Source of the DNA: Opitutales bacterium
Lineage (GTDB): Bacteria; Verrucomicrobiota; Verrucomicrobiia; Opitutales; JAJFLR01
DNA length: 60,528 nucleotides
Direction of reading: 5' to 3'
NCBI GenBank assembly: GCA_021772565.1
Contig: JAJFLR010000025.1
Location: 1-60,528 of the forward strand
Shown here: positions 54,702-60,528 of the stretch, piece after piece
How positions within the stretch are numbered: the stretch's first letter is position 1
Layout: every line of letters begins with the position of its first letter
Translations under genes and position numbers: made by a program
The notes under the pieces: generated by a model
What the model was told of the DNA's origin: nothing
Seen by the model: only the letters and a program-made list of their open reading frames with translations
Database searches by the model: none

Positions 54702-55046
54702 CTATTTCTCAAATACAAATGTTGTTGTTAGAATTGAAGGACTTCCAGAGCTATTTGATGCGACCAAGTTGTAACCTTTTGATTTATATTCACTAATTAC
54801 CTTTGAAATCTTCCGAGTATTTTCAGTGTCTCCCTTTCTAGAACCGGCTGGGGTTAATGGAATTTCCTTGATGATTTCTCCGTTCGTTGATACAATAATT
54901 CGCGAGGGGGTAGCTTTATTGTATCTCTCATACACTCTCATCAATACTAACTCTCCTGAATTCTTCTCGACTGCAGTTGACAATGTTGCAGTCGACAGGC
55001 AAACGAAAACTATCATTGTAATCAAAATACTTTTTTTCATATTCAT
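54702..55046 (-). CDS. small exported protein of unknown function
   Basis: 114 residues with a signal peptide (cleavage near TLSTAVE). Mature part of ~88 residues with VLMRVYERYNKATPSRIIVSTNGEIIKEIPL and a terminal strand pair (ILTTTFVFEK). No family recognised. Third or fourth gene of the minus-strand envelope set, 81 bp after the PDZ-like gene. Confidence 0.6.
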   Translation of the reverse strand: MNMKKSILITMIVFVCLSTATLSTAVEKNSGELVLMRVYERYNKATPSRIIVSTNGEIIKEIPLTPAGSRKGDTENTRKISKVISEYKSKGYNLVASNSSGSPSILTTTFVFEK

Positions 55047-55127
55047 ATCTTAGTTAGCATATTCTTTTGTAATGACAAGCGAAGATACCGATGAATTTTT
55101 CTCAAATTTTCAAGTCTGCTAACAATC

Positions 55128-55655
55128 TTATTCAGAGCTGGATAATTTATTGTAAACCGGATCATTATTCATCGCTTCGATATTTTCGAGCATTTGCAAA
55201 GATCTACGTTCTGCAGATCGTGTATGCCGTAAGCGCTGTTCTTGATTTGCTCTGGGAGCGGTTGTTCGTGAGAGATAGAAGTCGATTTCTGCTCTAGTTC
55301 CAATAAAAGCATATGCTTTTCGCCATACCTGATATCTTGCATCTCCAACCACGACCTCGACCACTGGTGGTGCACCTTGTATCAAGTACACAAAGTGCTC
55401 GGGACTTACAACAGACACACCGTTTATTTCAGCAATAACGTCACCCGGCTCCAATGCGATCCAGTCGTTTATACGTTGATCGAATAATCCGCAAGCGGGA
55501 GAATTTGCGAAAACCCGATCAATAACAACTCCTGCATACGGTGTATTAGAACTGACCGAGACTCCTAAATAACGATTACTGTCAGCAAAGAGCTCTATTG
55601 AAGTTGCTAGATTAATAAAAAGGCAGAATATAAGAATTTTGTTTAGTCTATTCAT
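55128..55655 (-). CDS. exported PDZ-domain protein
   Basis: 175 residues with a signal peptide (LFINLATSIELFAD). The core, LGVSVSSNTPYAGVVIDRVFANSPA...WIALEPGDVIAEINGVSVVSPEHFVYLIQGAPPVVEVVVGD, is a stand-alone PDZ fold with the GDVI-x-x-I-N-G turn. The C-terminal ~45 residues are Arg/Ser-rich and may be disordered. It could bind peptide ends of neighbouring exported proteins. Its last ~55 bp recur as a remnant at 54475-54530. Confidence 0.75.
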   Translation of the reverse strand: MNRLNKILIFCLFINLATSIELFADSNRYLGVSVSSNTPYAGVVIDRVFANSPACGLFDQRINDWIALEPGDVIAEINGVSVVSPEHFVYLIQGAPPVVEVVVGDARYQVWRKAYAFIGTRAEIDFYLSRTTAPRANQEQRLRHTRSAERRSLQMLENIEAMNNDPVYNKLSSSE

Positions 55656-55706
55656 TTTAGATATAATTTGATATTGATATTACTATTGATTTTAACGAAT
55701 CGTTAT

Positions 55707-56441
55707 TCATTTGTTATTTGGCTTTTGCATAGCGAAAATAAACTCATGCGTTTCATTTTGAATTTCCACCAGCAGTTTTAATTCAGTCGGATATTTAATT
55801 TTCTTTTTAGCCCTCAAGCTAACCATACCTCCTCTAATTTCACCGGGATTCACGGTAGTTTTTCTTAAAATCCCTTCGATCGAATTTAACTGCACTTCGG
55901 CACTTGCCGCAATATTTTCAAGCTTTGCTGTGGTATCCAGATTGACCAATGACTGAGCCATCGCGGATTGTTGGGAGTCATAGTAAGAAAAATTATAGCC
56001 ATTAATTGACGCATAGTTCGGTGATGCCGCTTGTAAAGATGCTGAAACTCCGCCTAAGGCTGCACTAAACATCTGAAGGGCCTGGGCATTTTGAATTTCT
56101 TTTTTCCGTTTCTCATACGTCAGCACCATGAGTGGGTTTTCCGCTTCGTAAGCTTTGATGTTAGTCATATCGATAACAAAACTTTCATTATCGCGATTTC
56201 CCACTAAAACCAAAAATGCCGGCGTTTGATTTTTTCCTAATTTGGTGTTTAACAGTTTGACGGCTACTGAGTTCTTTTTTTCCGAAGTTAGCACCGGATT
56301 GCCGGCGTCATGTGATATCTCATAGTTTAGACTTTTTACCGGCATCACCACTCTTTTGGATGCACAGCCACTGTAAAAAGAGACTGCCAGCACCAGAATT
56401 AAATACTTTATGATTGTTGTCTTCAGATTAGATGTTTTCAT
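55707..56441 (-). CDS. lipoprotein of unknown function
   Basis: 244 residues with lipobox YSGCAS (C26). The mature part holds ISHDAGNPVLTSEKKNSVAVKLLNTKL, a helical stretch (EIQNAQALQMFSAALGGVSASLQAA) and a C-terminal beta region (EIRGGMVSLRAKKKIKYPTELKLLVEI) that resembles the end of surface-exposed or secretion-linked lipoproteins. No family named. It begins 25 bp after the outer-membrane barrel gene and is probably in the same transcript. Confidence 0.7.
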   Translation of the reverse strand: MKTSNLKTTIIKYLILVLAVSFYSGCASKRVVMPVKSLNYEISHDAGNPVLTSEKKNSVAVKLLNTKLGKNQTPAFLVLVGNRDNESFVIDMTNIKAYEAENPLMVLTYEKRKKEIQNAQALQMFSAALGGVSASLQAASPNYASINGYNFSYYDSQQSAMAQSLVNLDTTAKLENIAASAEVQLNSIEGILRKTTVNPGEIRGGMVSLRAKKKIKYPTELKLLVEIQNETHEFIFAMQKPNNK

Positions 56442-56466
56442 TTAATAGGGTATTTGAAATTTTTCT

Positions 56467-57144
56467 TTAAAACTTAAAACCCAACCCCAAATTAAAGGCA
56501 CTGGCAGAAGCGTTATCTAGTGCCACACCTGTTTCATTTGTATAAATTGGCTGATATCTGTAGTTATATTCCGTCTTTAAAAACCATTTTTCCGAAATAT
56601 CCCATTGTACACCTGCCTGAAAATCAACTCCTGTGCCAAAGAGGGTGCTGGAGCTTACATTTGTCTCAAGATTAAGATAGGAAATAGCTATGCCACCTCC
56701 CAAATACGGTTTTATTTTATTTTTCCCTCTAAAGTAGTATTGTCCACCGAAGATGGTGCTTACCTCAAAATAGTCAATTTTATCTATTGTAGTGCCTGAC
56801 ACGTTAAATGAAACATCATCAACTGTAAGCGAATTGAAATTTAATCGAAACAGCCATTTAAGCGGGCTTTCATATGTTGAGGAAGTAAAGTCGATCCCAA
56901 TGCCGGATCCATCTGCATCGTCCTTACTATTGGCTAAGTTTGTAAATTCACCTGTTGCATTGACTGTAGATACGTATAGAGACAGACTGGAATTCTTAAC
57001 ATCTTTTTTCGCTTCTCCTTCAGCAGCAATGGAAGATGAAAAGAAGCATGTAGATATAATAAATGCTACTATCCAGCTATTACAAACCTGTGTAGTCACG
57101 AGGTTAAGAATTTTCGAATTTAATATTATAGTTTTAGTTTTCAT
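56467..57144 (-). CDS. outer-membrane beta-barrel protein (OmpA/OprF-barrel type)
   Basis: 225 residues with a long signal sequence ending SSSIAAE. Alternating strands with short turns fill the mature part; GGQYYFRGKNKIKPYLGGGIAISYL and GTGVDFQAGVQWDISEKWFLKTEYNYRY are typical of eight-stranded 'outer membrane protein beta-barrel' domains, and the chain ends LNLGLGFKF with the terminal Phe needed for barrel insertion. Head of a likely operon, under the motif at 57202-57230. Confidence 0.8.
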   Translation of the reverse strand: MKTKTIILNSKILNLVTTQVCNSWIVAFIISTCFFSSSIAAEGEAKKDVKNSSLSLYVSTVNATGEFTNLANSKDDADGSGIGIDFTSSTYESPLKWLFRLNFNSLTVDDVSFNVSGTTIDKIDYFEVSTIFGGQYYFRGKNKIKPYLGGGIAISYLNLETNVSSSTLFGTGVDFQAGVQWDISEKWFLKTEYNYRYQPIYTNETGVALDNASASAFNLGLGFKF

Positions 57145-57201
57145 AATTATTTTAATAATTTAATAGGTTAATGTTATTTAATTAATTTACTTTCACTTGG
57201 A

Positions 57202-57230
57202 TATCGCAGGAAAACGGGTAATAATTTCAA
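57202..57230 (-). promoter_or_regulatory. conserved promoter-like motif TTGAAA-N17-GCGATA, copy 1
   Basis: On the minus strand TTGAAA (57225-57230) and GCGATA (57202-57207) are 17 bp apart, 57 bp before the barrel-gene ATG. About 60 bp around it are nearly the same as upstream of 60270. Confidence 0.55.
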
Positions 57231-57286
57231 AAAAATAGATTTTTTTTATTTTTATCCCTAAGAAGGTGGAGAATGATTGATCAAAT

Positions 57287-57504
57287 CTTATAGCAAATAT
57301 CAAAGTTCGTGTCTGATAAAAAGTCATGGATCGCTTCGTCGCTTTGCTCCTCGCGATGACAAAGAGTACACTGTTGTCATTGCGAGCCCTGCATGAGCAG
57401 GGTGTGGCAATCCATCTGACTTCAGAACGCTGTGTTATCAGACCTGAGAGACAAGTAAAACGCAGATTCAATACCCGATATTTCGTTAGTCGTTGTCGTG
57501 ATCG
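57287..57504. repeat. 218-bp direct repeat, copy 1 (contains TTGTCATTGCGAG modules)
   Basis: Starts CTTATAGCAAATATCAAAG; includes GCTTTGCTCCTCGCGATGACAAAG and TTGTCATTGCGAGCCCTGC. Offset to copy 2 is 329 bp with only a few mismatches. Its right end runs into a palindrome (to about 57590) related to 13490-13623. Confidence 0.85.
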
Positions 57505-57615
57505 ATTACGATTATTGCGTCGCTGATTACGACAACGACAATGAAAGAGATAAAAGTCAGGATTTAAACTTGCGATTGTAAAAGAAAAATAACGTTCTCA
57601 ATACTGAGGTCTGGA

Positions 57616-57833
57616 CTTATAGCAAATATCAAAGTTCGTGTCTGATAAAAAGTCATGGATCGCTTCGTCGCTTTGCTCCTCGCGATGACAAAGTGTACAC
57701 TGTTGTCATTGCGAGCCCTGCACGAGCAGGGTGTGGCAATCCATCCGACTTCAGAACGCTGTGTTATCAGACCTGAGAGACAAGTAAAACGCAGATTCAA
57801 TTCCCGATATTTCGTTAGTCGTTGTCGTGATCG
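57616..57833. repeat. 218-bp direct repeat, copy 2
   Basis: Near-identical to 57287-57504. It is cut off after GTTGTCGTGATCG, 7 bp before the stop codon of the BACON-repeat gene, so half of the palindrome is missing. Confidence 0.85.
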
Positions 57834-57839
57834 TTTCGC

Positions 57840-59876
57840 TTATCTGGACAGGACGCGGTAAAACTCTTTTGGCTTATTTGACTCAATAACAAATTGTCGT
57901 TCAGTTCCATCTCCGGTCAAAGTTTCATTTTCAGGAGTCCATGATATTAAATCATCGCTTTTTTCCAGTTGATAAGTAACGCCATTTTGACTGCTGAATC
58001 TAATTAAAGAGGCGGCATGAATCGATACTGGAACTACCTGTTCGATGATCTTTTCACTTTGTGTTATTGTATGTGTTCTGGTCACATCACCGGCGGTAAA
58101 CACAATAGTTCCTGTTCGGCTGGAGGTGGAAGGGTTTGAGGCAACAGTGTAAGCAAACGTTTGGTTGTTGCTTTGAGGTGAACTTTCAGAACTGCTTATC
58201 CAACCGGAATTACTGCTCCAGGACCATGATGAGTTTGAATTCACAGTAAAGCTGTGAGAACCGCCTTCAGGTGCGAAACTTTGGGTAGTATCAGAAAGTG
58301 TTAATGTAGGCAGGATTTTTCCGTCTTGAGTTACGGTATGTGATCTAGTCACTTCACCGGCGGTAAACACAATGGTTCCTGTTCGACTGGAGGTCGAAGG
58401 GTTCGAGGCAACTGTATAAGCAAACGTTTGGTTATTGCTTTGAGGTGAACTTTCAGAACTGGTTATCCAGCCGGAATTACTGCTCCAGGACCATGATGAG
58501 TTTGAATTCACAGTAAAGCTGTGAGAACCGCCTTCAGGTGCGAAACTTTGGGTAGTATCAGAAAGTGTTAATGTAGGCAGGATTTTTCCGTCTTGAGTTA
58601 CGGTATGTGTTCTGCTCACCCCACCGGCGGTAAACACAATAGTTCCTGTTCGGCTGGAGGTGGAAGGGTTGGAGGCAACCGTGTAAGCAAACGTTTGGTT
58701 GTTGCTTTGGGGTGAACTTTCAGAACTGTTTATCCAGCTGGAATTACTGCTCCAGGACCATGATGAGTTTGAATTAACATTAAAGCTGTGTGACCCGCCT
58801 TCAGGTGCGAAACTTTGGGTAGTGTCAGAAAGTGTTAATGTTGGCAGGATTTTTCCACTTTGAGTAACGGTATGTGTTCTGCTCACCCCACCGGCTGTAA
58901 ACACAATAGTTCCTGTTCGACTGGAGGTGGAAGGGTTCGAGGCAACTGTATAAGCAAACGTTTGGTTATTGCTTTGAGGTGAACTTTCAGAACTGGTTAT
59001 CCAGCCGGAATTACTGCTCCAAGACCATGATGAGTTTGAATTAACCGTAAAGCTGTGAGAGCCGCCTTCAGGTGCGAAACTTTGGCTAGTATCAGAAAGT
59101 GTTAATGTAGGCGGAACAATTATAGCATCTTGTGATACTGAGAAATTGTCAAAATTCCACCAGCTAGAGGGATTCCGAAAACTAAAAGGATCAAGGGTTG
59201 CATTACCTATTGAAAAGGAATACTTGATGTACAGACTTATCTGAAATCTTTCATTACCGGTTGTTGTCCAGTTACTGACATCCCAAACATCTATATCTGA
59301 AAAGCTACTGCCATCATTTGAATAAGAAGACGACATTGTTTTGTTTGTACTGTTATATGACAAACGAATTGTACCATTTGTTGAACTGGCCGAAACACGT
59401 TTATTAGTTCCGGATACCTTATTGGAAGAAACCCATTCGCTACGCACACTCTCATCTCTAGTACGTAATACAGTCAAAGTTGCCTTATTGCCACTATTTA
59501 ATTCAGTTAATAGAAATCCAATCTCAAGAAAATCGCTTGGTAATAATGAAATTGGCCTTGCTTCAGGAAAATTTAAATCAACCTTTGCTGTCCAGTTAGA
59601 CTTACTGCTACCCAAATTTTTGCTCCACGGAATTTGGGTCGAAAATTCACCAGAAGTCCCATTACCACGACTGATAGCAAGAACATTCAAATCCCCCAAA
59701 GAAGTACGTTTAGTTATAAAAGAGACAGCAGTATCATTTCCTATAGGATCTCCCCATTTACTTTGATCCAGTCCGTTATTATCAGTAAAGTCATCAAACC
59801 CGGAAAACTGTCCCTGAGCAAACGGGATGTAAGTTAGCGCTACGACGTTAATCAATATTAGCAGTAATTTTCTCAT
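57840..59876 (-). CDS. exported protein with concanavalin-like N-terminus and four BACON repeats
   Basis: About 678 residues from ATG 59876 (MRKLLLILINVVALTYIPFAQGQ, a clear signal peptide); an in-frame ATG at 59981 would add a 35-residue extension and overlap the upstream lipoprotein gene. A ~230-residue laminin/ConA-like beta domain (FDDFTDNNGLDQSKWGDP...WWNFDNFSVSQ) comes first, then four 89-residue BACON units (TLTLSDTTQSFAPEGGSHSF...SSWSWSSNSGWI...RTHTVTQ), then a ~60-residue tail YQLEKSDDLISWTP typical of Verrucomicrobia surface proteins. BACON domains bind carbohydrate or mucin, or act as spacers. Adjacent to a 218-bp repeat. Confidence 0.85.
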   Translation of the reverse strand: MRKLLLILINVVALTYIPFAQGQFSGFDDFTDNNGLDQSKWGDPIGNDTAVSFITKRTSLGDLNVLAISRGNGTSGEFSTQIPWSKNLGSSKSNWTAKVDLNFPEARPISLLPSDFLEIGFLLTELNSGNKATLTVLRTRDESVRSEWVSSNKVSGTNKRVSASSTNGTIRLSYNSTNKTMSSSYSNDGSSFSDIDVWDVSNWTTTGNERFQISLYIKYSFSIGNATLDPFSFRNPSSWWNFDNFSVSQDAIIVPPTLTLSDTSQSFAPEGGSHSFTVNSNSSWSWSSNSGWITSSESSPQSNNQTFAYTVASNPSTSSRTGTIVFTAGGVSRTHTVTQSGKILPTLTLSDTTQSFAPEGGSHSFNVNSNSSWSWSSNSSWINSSESSPQSNNQTFAYTVASNPSTSSRTGTIVFTAGGVSRTHTVTQDGKILPTLTLSDTTQSFAPEGGSHSFTVNSNSSWSWSSNSGWITSSESSPQSNNQTFAYTVASNPSTSSRTGTIVFTAGEVTRSHTVTQDGKILPTLTLSDTTQSFAPEGGSHSFTVNSNSSWSWSSNSGWISSSESSPQSNNQTFAYTVASNPSTSSRTGTIVFTAGDVTRTHTITQSEKIIEQVVPVSIHAASLIRFSSQNGVTYQLEKSDDLISWTPENETLTGDGTERQFVIESNKPKEFYRVLSR
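58044..59111 (-). repeat. four in-frame 267-bp repeats coding BACON domains
   Basis: Units at 59111-58845, 58844-58578, 58577-58311 and 58310-58044, all exactly 267 bp (89 codons) and nearly identical in DNA, so recently duplicated or kept uniform by gene conversion. Confidence 0.9.
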
Positions 59877-59946
59877 TATTTTCATTTTTATATAGTTAAT
59901 AATTTTGTAAAACGATGGATGATTGGATATTGACCAACACGAAGTA

Positions 59947-60270
59947 TCAATAATAAGTCTTTCCATAATAAGTTGGCGCATGATCTCGATTTGTAGAGTA
60001 GTTTCTATTGAAGCTGTCGAGATTCAATTTTTGATAATTACCGGTATTTGAATTGTTATATGAATTACTATTAGATTTTGTAGAGGCATTAAATGAATTC
60101 GATGATTGTGTATTGATCTGATCGAGTTGGCTATTCAAGTTGGAAAGTCCTTCATTCATACCTGACCAGAAAGCCTGGTCACCCAACGACGAGCATCCCG
60201 TCTGAAAGAACCCGGAAATTAATACGGTGGAAGTAATAATTGTTTTAATGATTTTATTTTTAATATTCAT
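59947..60270 (-). CDS. small Asn/Ser-rich lipoprotein
   Basis: 107 residues. Lipobox FQTGCS (C26). After a short helical part (DQAFWSGMNEGLSNLNSQLDQINTQ) the chain is almost only Asn, Ser, Thr and Tyr, so disordered. First gene of the unit with the BACON protein, 70 bp before its start at 59876. Function unknown; it may anchor or present the BACON protein. Confidence 0.7.
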   Translation of the reverse strand: MNIKNKIIKTIITSTVLISGFFQTGCSSLGDQAFWSGMNEGLSNLNSQLDQINTQSSNSFNASTKSNSNSYNNSNTGNYQKLNLDSFNRNYSTNRDHAPTYYGKTYY

Positions 60271-60320
60271 AATGATTATATTTTGTTAGAATTATTTAAA
60301 TTAATTTGCTTTCAATTGGT

Positions 60321-60349
60321 TATCGCAGGAAAGCAGTTGATAATTTCAA
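60321..60349 (-). promoter_or_regulatory. conserved promoter-like motif TTGAAA-N17-GCGATA, copy 2
   Basis: TTGAAA (60344-60349) and GCGATA (60321-60326) with 17 bp between, 51 bp before the lipoprotein ATG. The surrounding 60300-60368 repeats 57184-57246 closely. Confidence 0.55.
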
Positions 60350-60368
60350 AAAAGTGGATTTTTTTTGT

Positions 60369-60528
60369 AACTACCCACCATAAAGATGTAGTTAAGAATT
60401 CTTAACCATGAATATTAAAGTAAGCCACAGATGAAACACAGATTGAACACAGATTTTTCAGGTGATCTGCCTGCGTTGTTAAACTCTTCTGTGACAAGAA
60501 TTAATTTCGTCCAATTACGATTAATAAA
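60369..60528. other. window end, no gene seen
   Basis: AT-rich, with a short CACAGATGAAACACAGATT and AACACAGATTTTTC direct repeat near 60430-60460. No coding frame recognised. Confidence 0.4.

Larger units (their letters stand above)
57145..57839. other. promoter plus repeat region, no gene
   Basis: 695 bp. The left 100 bp hold the conserved upstream motif of the barrel gene. The remainder is a 218-bp direct repeat (57287-57504, 57616-57833) and the palindrome between them. The open frames here are repeat translations, the same peptide occurring twice. Confidence 0.7.

Noticed and set aside
57193-57800. Two near-identical minus-strand frames starting MNLRFTCLSG
   Set aside because: They are the two copies of the 218-bp repeat; identical peptides arise from repeat DNA.

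Overview
The window reads as low-GC chromosome from a member of the Verrucomicrobiota, probably the Opitutae side. The signs are a PEP-CTERM protein with the PEPSEYAAVLGLGALGL-type sorting tail, BACON-repeat and FG-GAP proteins ending in the 'NLLEFA(L/V)G' or 'YQLEKSDDLISW' tails common in that phylum, and LptB/LptE genes of a diderm. No rRNA, tRNA or CRISPR array was found. The taxonomic call is inference from protein style only.

Layout. 1-5 kb: the tail of a transposase, two small unknown genes, a decayed copy of the 5' end of an NhaC gene, and a 1134-residue protein with a lectin-like propeller and a helical, membrane-prone C-terminal half. 5.3-10.5 kb: an ECF sigma / anti-sigma pair, a DoxX-type membrane protein whose N-terminus lies in another frame across an A10 run, an FMN-binding glutamate-synthase-like protein and an NhaC-type antiporter. 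10.5-17.7 kb: a repeat-rich accessory zone with an M23 peptidase, a DUF433/DUF5615 toxin-antitoxin-like pair, a PEP-CTERM gene with a duplicated tail, gene remnants, a DUF4143 ATPase, palindromic MITE-like repeats, hairpins with covarying stems and a 7/8-bp tandem array. 17.7-23.7 kb: envelope and housekeeping genes (SecD-P1-like lipoprotein, prepilin peptidase, LptE-like lipoprotein, a DUF1573-rhodanese-MauE redox operon, purN, lptB). 24-38 kb: a 1330-residue FG-GAP surface protein, a GT4 glycosyltransferase, a CPBP protease, a polyprenyl diphosphate synthase, an HtrA-like protein that has lost all three catalytic residues, an M50-like membrane protein with two cNMP-binding-like domains and no HExxH, rpe, and gmd-fcl for GDP-L-fucose.

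The most striking unit is a minus-strand run from 52289 to 38025. It encodes a complete reducing type I polyketide synthase module (KS-AT-DH-ER-KR-ACP, no thioesterase), a SAM methyltransferase resembling the PhcB family, a membrane hybrid histidine kinase, two receiver proteins with decayed kinase tails (PhcQ-like), and a receiver-kinase (PhcR-like). Gaps are only 2, 19, 15, 32 and 67 bp. Order and content recall the Ralstonia phcBSRQ quorum-sensing operon, but with a dedicated PKS in front. My inference is that the PKS builds an acyl chain, the methyltransferase releases or caps it (perhaps as a methyl ester), and the kinases sense it.

52.5-60.5 kb: a GT2 (ceramide-glucosyltransferase-like) gene diverges from the PKS. 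It is followed by a minus-strand set of exported proteins: small unknowns, a PDZ-like protein, a lipoprotein, an outer-membrane beta-barrel, a protein with four near-identical BACON repeats and a lipoprotein. Two of these transcription units share a nearly identical upstream sequence with the same TTGAAA-N17-GCGATA spacing, suggesting co-regulation.
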